Assembly: GCA_033296885.1 (NCBI GenBank)
Contig: MU863968.1
Location: 1 to 64,000 of the forward strand
DNA: 64,000 bases
Direction of reading: 5' to 3'
Source: Triangularia verruculosa
Lineage: Eukaryota > Ascomycota > Sordariomycetes > Sordariales > Podosporaceae
In this document: in pieces, positions 34,826 through 47,298 of the stretch
Layout: each line of letters begins with the position of its first letter
Numbering within the stretch: the first letter of the stretch is position 1
The notes under the pieces: generated by a model
Database searches by the model: none
What the model was told of the DNA's origin: nothing
What the model saw: the letters and a program-made list of their open reading frames with translations, nothing else
Made by a program: the position numbers and the translations under genes

Positions 34826-36555
34826 ATGGCACCACCAGCAAAATCCTCTCTGCCGGCCTCGTCCGCCGCAGCTCCGTCTCCGTCTTTGATTTCAGCGGCG
34901 CAACTGATTCAATCCACACCCCCGGGAAAACGCAGAAGAGGATGGGATGACGGCATTCCCCCTATTCTCCGGCCGCTGGTGCGAGCCTACCTCTTGGGCT
35001 ATGCAAGCACAGTAGCACCACGACTGGCGACGCTGCTAATCCAGCACCTGACGCGCCTGTTCAAGAAACACTACGATACAGAAAAACAAGAATCGACAGC
35101 AACCACATCGCCGACCGACACCTTCCTTGCGTCGCTCATACGCACACTCAAGGGTGGTTTTGGTTGGCACAGATTTCCCACATTTTGCGCCCTGCTGGCA
35201 GGCGGCAGCACGTTGCTTGAGGTGTGTAGCATATGCAACCTGCACTCACCTTGACACTGTGACCACACCTTTTGTTACACCCAAGACATGCATACAGCAC
35301 ACTTTCAGAGATGTCAGGTAGCTAATCCGGTGAACATTAGGTGCCATTGAAAGCGGCATTTGACCGTCTTGCCAAGAACCTTTCCGAGGTTGCCAAGAGA
35401 AGGCAAGTATCTATGTCACTTTTCAGATTTGTATGTGACGCTCTCACTAACACACAAGACCACAGACTAGCAAGATGGATCGCCTCCTTCACCTCGGCCT
35501 ACCTCAGCCTCGCCATCCTCCAATCCAAACCCAGCCCCTCCTTCACCACCACCACCACCTCCCCTGACGGCACCACCACCCAAACCCAACTCGCCGGCCG
35601 CACCTTGGACCTCACCCTCTTCGCCCTGACCCGTGCCATCGACGTCGTCGTCGGCACAGTATGGAACCTCCACCGCCAACGCCGTCAATCAGCCGGTAAA
35701 TGGACCCGCCTCGAATTCCTCATCTCCAACATCACCGACCCGGCCATCTTCGCCCTGTCCTCCGGAACAGTAATGTGGGCCTGGTTCTACTATCCCTCCT
35801 CTTTACCCCGTGCCTACAATAAATGGATCGACTCCGCCGCCGCCGTCGATTCCCGCCTCATCGAGGCCCTCCGGCGCTGCCACGAGGGAACCCTTCGCTA
35901 CGGCGAAGAAACCGGACAGGCTGACTTACTGGGCTCCATGTGCAAAGACTTTGATTTGCCCCCTGTATGGGGCGACCCAGCAAAAACCATCCCCTTCCCC
36001 TGTGAGATCGTTCACATGGGCTGCGGATCCAGCTGCGAATACCACGCCCTCTCCCGCTTTGTTCGCTCGTTTAAATGGGCTATGACCACCTACCTCCCCC
36101 TTTCCCTTCTTCTCGCTCTTCGCAACCCAAACAAAAAGGCGTTTAAAAGAGCGGTGCTGTCCGCGGCAAGGACGTCGACGTTTCTGGGGACGTTTATCAC
36201 ACTGTTCTATTACGGGGTGTGTTTGGCGAGAACCAGGATCGGACCGCATGTTATTGGGACGGGACCTAAACAAAGGAATTTGATTGATGGGGGGGTATGT
36301 GTTGGGATGGGGTGTGTGTTGTGCGGGTGGAGTATTTTGATTGAGAAGGCGGGGAGGAGGAAGGATGGGGGGTTGTTTGTGGCGCCGAGGGCGATGGCTA
36401 CGCTGTTGCCTCGGAAGTACCCCAAGGCAAAAGAATGGATTGAGAGGTTGGTGTTTGCGGGGAGTACGGGGGTTGTGTTTACTTGTGTGTTGGAGGATAA
36501 GGCGAGGGTTAGGGGGGTGTTGGGGGGGTTGTTAGCGGGGGTGTTGAATCATTGA
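34826..36555 (+). CDS. TMEM135-like integral membrane protein
   Basis: Three exons, 34826-35221, 35341-35402 and 35466-36555; 515 aa. Several hydrophobic segments (FPTFCALLAGGSTLLE, FALSSGTVMWAWFYYP, TTYLPLSLLLALRNP, FLGTFITLFYYGVCLA and others) fit a multi-pass membrane protein. A cysteine-rich motif CEIVHMGCGSSCEYHALSRF precedes a hydrophobic stretch, as in the C-rich domain of TMEM135, a peroxisome/mitochondria-linked protein of animals with fungal relatives. The second intron starts GCAAGT (GC donor) and is 63 bp with no in-frame stop; splicing is preferred because of the CTAAC branch site and the smooth KRRLARWIASF join, but a read-through form is possible. The coding strand turns from C-rich to G-rich near 36140. 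The family call rests on the Cys motif and topology. Confidence 0.7.
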
Positions 36556-37064
36556 GTGAGTTATAGAAAGTATGAAAAGGGGGCTGTATAAAAGCAGTGT
36601 GTATGATTACCGTTTGTGTGTGAGCCGGATGCATGGCTGGGGGAGCTTGTGGATAGACTGGTTATGGCAGTATTCGATATTGGATGTATCAATAAGACTC
36701 TTGACGGGTAACCTGATACCCGTCGAGCAATGTGTTGTGCAAATTTAGACACATGACGAGGCTGAAGTGAACCTCGCTTTTTGAATTATTTCCAACAAAG
36801 CCATCTCAAGACTTACTCGCAATGTGGAGGGGAGCCACTTACGAACCTAGACCCACGAGGCACGTAAGAGCGGACCAAATAACCCCCCATACCCACCGCT
36901 CCCCTTACCCACGGAACCAAGCCACTGGCGTGACATGCTACCCCGTGTTGATAATCTATTTTCATCCATCATCCCCATCCGCCTCACCGATTTTTTCAAC
37001 GCACACCGTTGAGGTCTCCACATTCCATCCTAGCGTCTATTCTGATTCTAAATATATACTTTTT
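36556..37064. other. convergent 3' flanks, no gene seen
   Basis: Presumed 3' UTRs of the TMEM135-like gene (+) and polymerase iota (-). The long + strand ORF from 36822 runs into the antisense of the polymerase and is not supported. Confidence 0.6.
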
Positions 37065-39091
37065 TCACCACCATCGCGGCTCAACCCGGTACCCTTCATC
37101 AAGCTCATGCCATCTCCCATGAGCCTCCACCGCGAAAACCGGGATGACACACCCGCAGAGATGACACCGAACGCCATCTTGATGGTCGTCGTCATCGACC
37201 CATTCCGCCTCCTCGTCGCTGTCACTATCTTTAGCCGGTTCCATATCCAGTTGTTGACTGGCAAAAGCAACATCATCAAGGTGATTAGGGCGTTCCTCAG
37301 CAAAAGCAACAGCTCTTATCTCCCCCACCTCTTTTTGTCGCTGGAAAGCAGCCATAATGTCGCTCCCACCAGCAGCGTGTTTCTCACCATCCATGTTAAT
37401 AACGCAGACGTTTAGCAGGCCGATGCGTAGGTTGTTGCTGTCTGGGTTTAGACTGTGGAATAACGGGAGTAGTGTCCCCTCCACCAACCTCTCCACGATC
37501 ATTCCTGTGTTAGTGGCAAGGTCAAAAATATACCGCGGTAAGGGGGCGGATTTGGATGCCCGGCCGTGGTTATACTCGAAATCATCCCGCTCCGACGGGG
37601 GGTAGTAAGGTCTCGTGGTGAGACGGATGGTTTTTGGCTGGCCTAACCACCTTGGTTTGCTTGATGGGAATGGTGATGACGATGGAAATGGTGGTGTGAC
37701 AGGTTGCTCAGAGTCATCCAGCAAGTCGACGTGCATGCGCTTTAGTAGGGAGGTGGTGATCTGTACCAGCCCGGCTCTGATCTGGGAGAGGTCTGTCAGG
37801 CCGCGGTAGGTGTCTTCAATGCTTATCTGCCTCGGGATATCCCTTGCCGGTTTGACCTCTGAGCTGTCGATCCCGTGGAGCAACAGCCAGACTTTTTGGC
37901 CTATGCCCTTTTCCCCGCCGTCCAACGCCCGTTCCAACGCGAACGGGGAGACGGCTGGGTGGGTTCGGGCGTTGTGGACGGTTAGGTCCTCGTCGGTTTT
38001 GAGCAAGGTTTTGAGGGCTTGCTTGGTCTTTGAGCCGATGCCGGGGATTTTGGAGAGAGGTAATGGGTCGAGGAAGGGGGCAGGGTGGGCAGAGGAGAGG
38101 AGGGTGGTTTGGTTTCGTGGCTTGTTCTTATCGCCTGCTAGCTTGGCGAGGAGTTTGTTAGTGGAGATGCCACAGGCCGAGGTGTAACCCAGGGACTCGA
38201 TTTGTTGGCGGAGGTGAAAGCCGAGGTGGCTGCCGAGGAGGAGCCGAAGCCTTTGGTTGTCGTCTCCTTCATCTTGGGGACGGGGTTCAGGTTCTGGGGG
38301 CCAGACACACCCCTTCACCTCTCGAGCATCAAACTCGAAGCCTTTCTCCGGATCCTCTCTCGAAAGACAGAACCATGAGTGTTCCAGGTTGTGGTGGTTT
38401 AGCAGGGCAAGGTTGTAAGCAACAATATCCGTGACATCCAAGAAAACTTCATCCAGCCCCAGCCGTTCCACCCTTCCGTTCCAAGAATAGGACTTCAACA
38501 GGGAGTAGATACGCTTGGAGACATCCCGGAACGGTGACAAGTCCTCCCCATCAGCTAAAACAAGGTCAGGACATAACCTCTTGGCTTCCTGGATACCCAT
38601 GAGCTTCTTGACGCCATGCTTCCGGGCAACGTAGTTGCAGGTGGCAAGGATTGACTTCTGCTTGATGCCCAGGGGCAGGGTCTTGAGGGAGGGGTTGGCG
38701 TTTTCGATGCACTAAAGTTACAACACTGTGTTAATGGCAAGCCATGGTTCAAGAATAAGCAAAAATGGATGGATCGGAATGAAAAAAAAAACATTATCTA
38801 TTATTATGTATGACAAGGACGGTAGGATATTGAAAATGCTAGGTCATGGTATGGAAGGCTTGGCACATGCCTGTGCGTAGAAACAATCTAGATCCTAGAT
38901 AAGGAGGGTGAAGGTGTTAGTGAAGCTCCAAAAAAAAGCATCGTTTTAATATATGGCTTAGTACTCGTGGACACCAAACGGGAAGGACATGAAGAAAATG
39001 TAGGGGGCGGAGAATTGACAGTGAGACTTACAAAGTGCAGGATGACCCGGTCGTCTCCTTTTCGGCGTGGCGCCTTCCTCTTGGAGTCCAT
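37065..39091 (-). CDS. DNA polymerase iota, Y-family translesion polymerase
   Basis: Three exons, 39091-39032, 38894-38871 and 38711-37065; 576 aa. Y-family enzymes copy damaged DNA. Exon 2 is a 24-nt microexon coding DLDCFYAQ, which carries the first catalytic aspartates; it joins VILHF to ENANPSLKTLPLGIKQKSIL in phase 0. The palm motif VERLGLDEVFLDVTDI matches the iota subfamily (VERLG-DE) rather than eta or kappa. LGYTSACGISTNKLLAKLA and the helix-hairpin-helix LSKIPGIGSKTKQAL follow, then a little-finger domain. The end has a C2H2 ubiquitin-binding-type finger (CHLCGCVIPVFAVEAHGRWH, spacing C-x2-C-x11-H-x3-H). The intron after the microexon starts with GC (GCATGT). Recruitment to ubiquitinated PCNA is inferred from the finger. 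Confidence 0.9.
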
Positions 39092-40610
39092 GGTGTAATC
39101 AAGTGATGAGGTGTCATCGGGATCGTCATGTGTTGTCGTCGTTTCGTTTGTTTACATTTTTCTTCCCCAGGATCAGTCGAGGTTATCGTCTTGGTAGTTT
39201 CAATATTTTCCCTGGATCCGACATGCTGGGAGACATGATACAAGGTTCAAAGCGTGGGGAGTCAAAAGACAGGCCTTCAGCTCCTAGGGTTTCTATTTTA
39301 ATCCCGCCGCTTTCCCTCTTCAGCACTGGGCTTGCTCTGCTGTCCACCCTAAAACGTCCGTGCGCACCTGGAATCTGAAGAACAGAGAGTGGAGACTCGG
39401 CTCCACAAAGCGTGAGAGCTTAAAGCTTCTTTTAGGAACTGAAGGAAAAGAAGCAACATGGAAAGAAAAGAATGGGGAACGGAATGTTTGCTATCCGACC
39501 GACTTTTAGAAACATTCTTTTTGCAAGACCCAACCGGGTGTCCCGTCGGGCAGACATTGGACAGGGCCCGGCTCGGAAGATCAATCTTGGGGGGAGGTTT
39601 ATTTTGGGCATATTCTTGGCTCGCCTCTAGGGAAACACATCCCTCACAAGAGCACGTGGACGGCGTCAAACTTGGTTCTTTCGTCTAGATCTGTGTGACA
39701 CAACTTACACTGCAGTTTATTGCTGCTGACGAAGGTGGATTTACCTGGGTTCGTACCCCCAGCTTACGTACTTTACTCCGGTACTTTACAGTACCTTAGT
39801 CTTGTGTAAAGGTCGGTCTGGAGAAGCGCAGCCAGCCCAACACACGCACACGAGATCCGATGGAGACGGGCGACCATCCCGCCCGGCCATAATGCGGGAT
39901 GACAGCCTCAAGCCTCGGGAAGGATGGCACTAATCTCAGGAGGCAAACAGTTTTGGGGCTGTGAAGAAGAAAACATTCTAGAAGAGTACGAAGTAGCGGA
40001 GTTTGTGGAATCCTGAAGGAATTACGGATGCGTGTGTTGGTCACCGTATGTTCCTGAGCTTCCGCATTCGGGGGCTTCTAAAAAGAGGAGAGGAAGAGAG
40101 AGTCAGTCTGGTTCTTGCATAGACGCGATGTGACTTGGCCTGCATGCGCTCTGCATGAGGTGTCGGCCGCTCTGATTGGACGGTTGGGCGCTTGCGCCTG
40201 CAATATGCATCCGGTGTGCCAACCACTAGCAGCCCATGTTGAGGGACACACTCGGCCAACCAGGCTCATAGAGAAGGGGAATCATCGCGTCTAAACTTGT
40301 GCCCTAATGTCGCATGCGCATTAGTCCCGAACAGCCCCGGTCTGGCGCTTCCTCCCCACGCTCCCCTCGCTTCCCCTCGTTCTCTGTCTCTCGCACTCGA
40401 TGACTGTTTAAGTGTACGCTATATAGCCGCCCATCTCCCGTCCCCCGCCGCGACTGAGATCCCGGATCTCTGGCTCACCCACCTAACTACTGTGTGTGCG
40501 CTTTGATATCAGATCTGCCGTCCCTTTCCTAGCTGGCTTGGAATTGGGGATTGACTAAAGGAATTAATTCGGACTGCGGCTTACACCGAGTAGCAAGAGA
40601 ACCAACCACG
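39092..40610. other. divergent promoter region, no gene seen
   Basis: 1.5 kb between polymerase iota (-) and the next + strand gene. It has one CACGTG E-box near 39653 and a pyrimidine-rich leader-like stretch at 40340-40470. Small ORFs show no family resemblance. Confidence 0.5.
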
Positions 40611-42458
40611 ATGGCGACATCACCACAAAGCCCACCAAAGAGACCACGCCTCTCACTTCAAATCACAGCCATCGCCAATGGCCCCAGCGTACGGACGTCA
40701 AGGAGAGTGGCGGCAGCGGTGGACATGAAATCTCCAACGGCCTTTAACACACTATCAAATGTCTACGCTACCGCTGTCGACCGGTCAACACCAATTCAAG
40801 AAAACCCACCAACGGCTCTCCTGAGCGGAAGGCCGATACTGCGTCTCCAAACCCAAACCCAAGATGCCGCCCCAGCAACAGCCAAAGCCAGACACACCCC
40901 CTATCTAGGTCCATACCTCGACACACCTCTAACAGCGCAACCCCTTTCCCCAGCTATCACCATCAACCGGGAGGTCCAATTCCCCAGCGCCATGACCGCC
41001 ACTCCCCCATTATCCGCCCAAGCCCAAGACGCAAACGCTCGAGTCTTTACCTTTGACAACACTAATAAACCTGGCCTCCCATCACAGCAAGCTCACCCTC
41101 AGTCACAAGAGAGCACCACACCTGCTCCATCTCTCCTCCCATCACAGTCGCTCAAAAGAAGGACTAACACCCTCCCCGCAAACATGACCCCAAAACTCCC
41201 ATACACCCACCCTCGCTCTTTGCGGTCTATCCTCCGTAATTCACCTTTACCACCATTAACCACCAACCTCTCCCCCTCCTCAGGCCAAACCATCTCCCCA
41301 AGACGAACCTCTCTCCGTCTCCAAGAAAAAGCCGCCAGGCGAGTGGCATACAACTCACCCCTGGAACAAACCATTACCACGCATAAATACACCAAATCCC
41401 ACATCGACCTCCTCATCACAGACGACGACACCACCCCCGTCTCCCCCTCCGTCACCTCCGACGAAGGCGACGTCGACAACAACTCAAATGTCCTCGACCA
41501 AACAATGGCCTATTCCAACCTGACCCGCGACGGCGGGCAAACACCCGGCCCCTTTGAGGAAATGAGACGGCGCATGGCCGACATGAGAGCCAGCACCCCC
41601 ACCACCAGCTCCTCCTCAGCATTATCCCCCACCTCAACCGGAGGCATCAGGAAGAAAGGCGGAAAACGCCGTGAAAAGAAACGGAGATGGGTCTGGACGA
41701 TAGGACAAGACGAAGACGGAGAGGAAAGCCTACCTTCCACAGCCGGTACACCAGCAACCGCCGTACCGACCCTAGCAATGCCAGCTAAAAAGCACCCGTT
41801 GGCAGCCTCGACGACAGTGCCTGTTATCGCCGTTCCTGCTCCTAGACCGCGGTCAAAGACGAAGCTATCAACTATTACGAATGGCAGGAGTTTAGCAGTG
41901 ACTGTAGCTGTTACCCCCGCCCCTAAACAACAAGAAGACCAAAACGAAAAGAGAGAAGAGCGCGAACCAACGCCCATCCCGTCTTCATCGCTACCAATCC
42001 CACAATCCAGTCCCTCGGGGCCCTGGTCTTCTGCTTCGTCGGGGTACTCCTCCGACGCCGACATCACCATTCCCCAGCAACAGCAACCCTACCTCTCCAT
42101 TCAAACCACCCACCTCGGTTCGGGAATGGTAATCGAACCCCCCACCCCCAGCGTGGAATCCATCGCCTCGTCCACTCAAGATTCTGTATTCGAGCATACA
42201 ATCGGGTACTCCTCCTCCGTCCGCGGGTCCTTCAGTTCAGCCGGCGGCGGGAACGGAGCAGATGTTGAGATGTCGGATACGAGTTCTTTCACCTCTGTTG
42301 AAGAACAAGAGGAGAGCAACTATGCTCTGTGCAATCAAGGGGAGAAGGTGCAGAGGATGTTGGTGGATGAAGATACTGAAATGGACGATGGGACGCCGAC
42401 TATGACGGCCAGACCGGTTGGTGCGCCTTGGAGGGCTGAGGGGGGGTTGGGGTATTGA
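40611..42458 (+). CDS. disordered conserved fungal protein, unknown function
   Basis: A single exon of 615 aa starting at MATSPQSPPKRPRLSLQITA, the first ATG of the frame, in good context (CACGATGG). It is rich in Pro, Ser and Thr and mostly disordered. Islands that look conserved are KRPRLSLQI near the start, PRSLRSILRNSPLPP, a basic block SPRRTSLRLQEKAARRVAYN followed by TITTHKYTKSHIDLL, and a strongly basic KKGGKRREKKRRWVWTIGQD. The basic blocks suggest a nuclear protein and the many SP/TP sites suggest kinase control; both are inference. The last 80 residues are acidic. I do not recognise a named family. Confidence 0.75.
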   Translation: MATSPQSPPKRPRLSLQITAIANGPSVRTSRRVAAAVDMKSPTAFNTLSNVYATAVDRSTPIQENPPTALLSGRPILRLQTQTQDAAPATAKARHTPYLGPYLDTPLTAQPLSPAITINREVQFPSAMTATPPLSAQAQDANARVFTFDNTNKPGLPSQQAHPQSQESTTPAPSLLPSQSLKRRTNTLPANMTPKLPYTHPRSLRSILRNSPLPPLTTNLSPSSGQTISPRRTSLRLQEKAARRVAYNSPLEQTITTHKYTKSHIDLLITDDDTTPVSPSVTSDEGDVDNNSNVLDQTMAYSNLTRDGGQTPGPFEEMRRRMADMRASTPTTSSSSALSPTSTGGIRKKGGKRREKKRRWVWTIGQDEDGEESLPSTAGTPATAVPTLAMPAKKHPLAASTTVPVIAVPAPRPRSKTKLSTITNGRSLAVTVAVTPAPKQQEDQNEKREEREPTPIPSSSLPIPQSSPSGPWSSASSGYSSDADITIPQQQQPYLSIQTTHLGSGMVIEPPTPSVESIASSTQDSVFEHTIGYSSSVRGSFSSAGGGNGADVEMSDTSSFTSVEEQEESNYALCNQGEKVQRMLVDEDTEMDDGTPTMTARPVGAPWRAEGGLGY

Positions 42459-43493
42459 ATATGGGATTTGGGACGGGATATGACAGGTTTTGGGATGGGA
42501 TGCGAAAGGGAATTGGATGTGTCTATATGTTATATGAAGGAAACGAAAGGGCTCTATGATCAAAGTAAATGATGGATTGGATACCGAATAATCGGAAAGA
42601 TAATCTCTCCCAAGAGGAGATGGGGTTTACATAGTTGTCAAGACAATAAATATGAAACCCGAATCGAAACCATTCTCAATCAATGTGTCTTTTCTTTAAC
42701 CCTTGCGAACAGTGAGAATGCTGTGATGATCTCGCTCGCAAGTGGTGTCGACAACGCAACCCACCCACCATCCCCAGATCACACCCAAGATCCCCAACAT
42801 CCAGTGATCGGTAACACAGACACCCACCCGATCCTCCAAACCCATCCCATTCGCAACCCCCCTCACCTCGATCCACCGCGAGCCATATCGTTGGGTCTCG
42901 CACCCTCGCAAAACCACTCGTCCCCCAACGACGTCATACCCTCACCCGCCCCACTTTTAACCACTTACACACCACAACCACAGACGTCATACATCCCCAT
43001 CTCCTTCTCCCATCCCTCCATTCATCTCGTCTTGTTCCACGGATCACCAACAAGGACCCCCAACCAGCTCCTTGCTTTGCTTGTGGAGTGATTGTCCTGT
43101 TTCAAGGCTCTTTCCGGGGGTCTGGGGCTGTCATGTAATCGGGTTGCTACGTAAGAGCTTCCCGAAGCTCCCCCAAAGCTTTTTGTTTTTTTGTTTCCAT
43201 CTGATCTGGCCAAGGCTAGCTATGATATAATAACTCGTTGATCCCGTTATTTCTTCAGTAGCAAAAAGCAAAAGCAAATTAATACGTACTTGTCCCCTAC
43301 CTACCTTTACCCTCTCTTACCTTCTTACCTTTTCCCACTTCCCATCCTACCTACCCTATCTCTCAACGTTGCATGCAGTCAACTTTCCTCACTTGCTCCC
43401 CCGTTGCTTCCGTCAAGGGGTAAAATAAAATACCTCCCCCCCTCAACAAACGTAACCCCACGATTCATGATTCATGACTGAACCGTTAACAGC
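42459..43493. other. intergenic, promoter of the SMP-C2 gene
   Basis: Contains the 3' flank of the previous gene and the upstream region of the SMP-C2 gene, with two GACGTCAT sites and a run of CCTAC/TTACC-type repeats at about 43295-43360. No gene or RNA was recognised. Confidence 0.5.
42930..42990 (+). promoter_or_regulatory. paired CRE-like sites (GACGTCAT x2)
   Basis: GACGTCAT at 42930-42937 and again at 42983-42990, each extended to ACGTCATAC, 53 bp apart and about 500 bp upstream of the SMP-C2 start. Such half-palindromic CRE motifs bind CREB/ATF-type bZIP factors in fungi. Function here is inferred from sequence and position only. Confidence 0.4.
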
Positions 43494-46400
43494 ATGAGTA
43501 ACTACCAAGACCATCAGTATCCCGTAACGGGCCAGCACTACTCCGGCACCAACCGCATCCCCAATATCAAGCAGTTTGTCGAGAGCCTCGACCGAGATAA
43601 GAAGAGCCGAGACGAGCAGGTCGAGAGGCGCGAGCACCGTCTACACCACGGTCCTGTCCAACCCCAGGCAAACTGCGGTGTTCAGGATCATGTGCCTACC
43701 CACAACGTCGGTAAGAACAGGCGGACCGTTACGGACCCTGTAACGGGGAACGAAGTCGAAGTGGTAGATATCACTTCAGAGCATATCAAAAATGCTGCCG
43801 AGCCAAAGGTTAGTTTCTTCTCTCGTTGGCCATTGCTGAATAGGTTCGTCTTGCTGACAATCCCATGTAGTTGACGGTCCCCAATGCGAACCTGAACAAA
43901 CCCACGACGTTGGCCACGACAGCAGATCAATCCGGCGAGGAGTACCGAAAGGCTCAGGATGAGACGGCCCCCCCCGATCCGATTCACAAGGGCGCCACCT
44001 CCGACGTCCCTATCCACGGCGAGGCGACCAATGTTCTCTTCCACCCCACCCCGAGCATCAGCTTCGAGGGCATGTTCGAGTCCATCGAAGCCCGTGCTAA
44101 CGTTCTTTGCGCCGCCGTCTTCTTCGGCATCGTTCTTATCGGGAAAATGTTCGGTGGTTCTCTCTGGGGTCTGATCCCATTGGCAATGGTCATCAGCTCG
44201 GGCATCTTCCTCTGGGCCAAAGATCTCATCAAGCAAGGACGAGCCAACGAGTGGGCGTCCGAAAAGAAGAGAGGAGAGACGGCTGTGGTGAATCTCATTC
44301 CGGAAAGCGTCGAATGGCTAAACACGGCCATGGGACTCATCTGGGGCCTCGTGAATCCCGAAATGTTCGCCGCTGTCGCCGATACTTTGGAGGACGTCAT
44401 GCAAGCCTCTGTCCCTGGCGTCATCGAAAACGTCAAGGTCAACGATATCTCCCAGGGCAGCAACCCTCTGCGCATCCTCAGTCTGAGAGCCCTTCCTGAT
44501 TCTCATGTGGAAGAGCTGAAGCAAGATATCCGGAAGCAAGACGAAAAGACAAAGGACCCCCAGGAAATGGCGGCCGACGAGCAAGGCGGTGACTTTTACA
44601 ACCTTGAGGCAACCGTGGCATACCACTCCCTACCATCTGGTGGTGATGTGTCGAGCAAAGCCGACAAGAACATGGGTATGCAACTGATTTTTTATCTTGG
44701 TATCAAGGGCCTGTTTGGTGTGCCCTTCCCCATCTGGGTCGAGTTGAATAGACTGGTCGCCACCGTTCGGCTGAGAATTGCGCTGGCGCCTGACCCGCCA
44801 TTCATCAAGACGCTCAGCTTCACTCTGATGGGATTGCCAAAGGTAGAAGCGAGCTGTGTTCCCTTGATCCAAAAAGGCGCCAACATCCTCAACTTGCCAC
44901 TCATCTCCAACTTTGTCAACTGGGCCATCGCGACGGCGGCGAACATGTATGTCGCTCCAAAGTCCATGACTCTGGATATCGGCAAGATGCTGCAGGGCGA
45001 CGCCATCAAGAAGGAGACCAACGCTCTTGGTGTTCTGTATATCAAGATCCACAAGGCCATCGGCCTCTCCAAGCAAGACAGGCGCGGTTCAGAGGGCGGG
45101 GGATCGGACCCCTACATATGCGTCTCATTTTCCAAGTTTGGAAAGCCGCAATATTGCACTAGGGTTATCCAGGATGATCTGAATCCCATCTTTAACGAGT
45201 CCTGCGCTCTTCTGGTCACCCCTGATATCATCAAGGCGGATGAGCAGCTTAGCCTGGAACTCTGGGACTCGGATAGGTCATCGGCTGATGATGTCGTTGG
45301 CAAGGTCGAACTCTCGATTCAGGAGCTCATCCAACACCCGGGCAAGATGTTCTCGCAGGTCTCGAAGCTGAGGGGTGTCAAGGCGGAGAGTAGCATGCCT
45401 GGTGAGCTGTACTGGGAAGTCGGTTACTTCGACAAGACCAACTTTAGGTCCGCCCTCAGAACCGACGGCAAGGACCCCAGATTGCCCAAATCTCTGCAGG
45501 ATCATAAAGATCTGCAAGACGATAAAGGTACTCTGGAGACTGCAGAGGAGGACGCGGTTGTTCACACCCCTCCCGACCCACTCTGGCCTTCTGGCATCTT
45601 GTCCGTCGTTGTCCACCAAATTGTTAGCTTAGAGCTGGAGGATGTCAAAGGATCCAACGGCAAGAGAAAGGGCAGGGAGTATGAGCCTGCTCGGGATGCA
45701 GGAGAGATCAAGGAGGAGGAGGGAAAGAAGCTGCCGAGCTCGTATTGTACCATCTTGCTCAACGACGAGCTGGTGTACAAGACCCGTACCAAGGTGGTGT
45801 CATCCAAGCCTATCTTCGAAGCCGGTACAGAGCGCTTCGTGAGAGACTGGAGGTCGGCCATTGTCACAGTCACCGTTCGCGACTCCAGAAACCGGCAGCA
45901 CGATCCCATCATTGGTGTGGTTCCTCTGAAACTGTCGGATGTGCTGCAGACTAGCAGCCAGTCGACTAGATGGTACCCTCTCGATGGCGGTATCGGATTT
46001 GGCAGAATCAGGATCAGTCTGCTGTTCAGGAGTGTTGAGCTCAGGCTGCCACGCAATGAGCTTGGGTTTGGCGAGGTGGGCACCTTCGAGTTCCTGTCTG
46101 ATAGGATTTCGACTGTGAACTACAATCCCGGGGAGAGCACGAAGCTGAAGCTCAGGACTGGCGGCAGTTCTGCCTCCATCAAGAGCTCTTTCTGCCACAG
46201 TGCGAAAGAAGGAAACGGTATTGAATGGGATATTTCCGGTGAAGGCAAGGCCCAAAAGGTGAGGCTGCCGGTCCGATTTAGATATCGGAGCCCAGTGTTC
46301 TTCGAGTTCCATCCAAGTGGCAAGCGGAGAAAGACGGACACTTTTGCCGCGATCTGGCTCTGTGACTTGCCGGACTCGGAGGAGAAGGAGTTCAACATCC

Positions 46401-47298
46401 CTATTTGGAGGTGCAATAACGGTTTGAGGCTCTCGCAAAACTACATCACGGAGGAGAATTGTTCCTCATTGCCATCCCTCAAGGTTGAGGAGGTGGGAAG
46501 GCTGAGATTCAGGGGCCGGTTCAAACCCGGGACAGACCAGGACCATCTCCGTTTCGTGAGCGATAACAACTCCCGGGAGACGATCGAGACGTGGGAGGCG
46601 TGCTATGCCGAAGGTGTCAGGGGTGAGCATGTCACTGCCGAGGTACCACCGCTTGTGCAGCAGCTCCACGACGAAAGCTTGCTACGAGAGCGAGATGTGT
46701 TGCGCAATGCATCCCAGGAGGAGAAGAGGAAGTGGCTGGCCAAGGACGGTACGGACTGGAGCGATGCCTTTGGCGACGACCCGGCCGCGCTGTTGGCTGC
46801 TCGACGCAGCAGGCAGCAATCTGAAGACCTGAGTGCTACCGATTACGAGAGCAGCCATTCGACAGACGACGAGGATGTTGACTTAGGTATCAACGATGCC
46901 ACCCATGGGGACGGCGCTGAGAGAAGCAGCGGCGAGAGCTCGGAGAATTACACGTTTAGAACGGATAGCCGGGACACGGACGGGAGCCGGGTGTCGATGG
47001 ACAGCAAGAACACGGCCAAAAGCTCAAGCAGCAAGAATCCCATCAAGCAGTACAAGGACTACAGGGAACGCAAGCGGGATTTGCATCGTCAACATCGGGG
47101 GCTGATGCAATGGTAAGTCATTCATCTGCATCATTGGTTAGGATGGGGTATGTTTTCAAGTTGATTACTGACATGTCGGAAAGGAAACCGATGCGTAACG
47201 TCCAGTTCGCCAAGAACGAGGCACTTTTTGCTGCCAGAAGAGTGACAAAGATGGGGAGCTTGAGCGGGCGCAAACCAGATGTTGAGACTGAGGTCTAG
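43494..47298 (+). CDS. SMP and C2 domain protein, mug190/tricalbin-like
   Basis: Three exons, 43494-43808, 43871-47112 and 47184-47298; 1223 aa. Order: a hydrophilic N-terminus; a hydrophobic hairpin at about residues 181-215 (FFGIVLIGKMFGGSLWGLIP); an SMP-type lipid-binding domain (about 235-490; GVPFPIWVELNRLVATVRLR); a first C2 domain from about 492 (VLYIKIHKAIGL, GSDPYICVSF, DDLNPIFNES); a second from about 679 (GILSVVVHQIVSLELEDVKG), whose loop carries a charged insert; then a long C-terminal region ending in a basic, serine-rich tail. ER-anchored SMP-C2 proteins tether ER to plasma membrane and move lipids; fission yeast mug190 is the closest named relative I know. The last two exons join as MQW/KPMRNVQF. 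Confidence 0.88.

Noticed and set aside
36822..37415. 197-residue plus-strand ORF
   Set aside because: Half of it is antisense to the polymerase iota zinc-finger exon; the rest is an AT-richer intergenic stretch.
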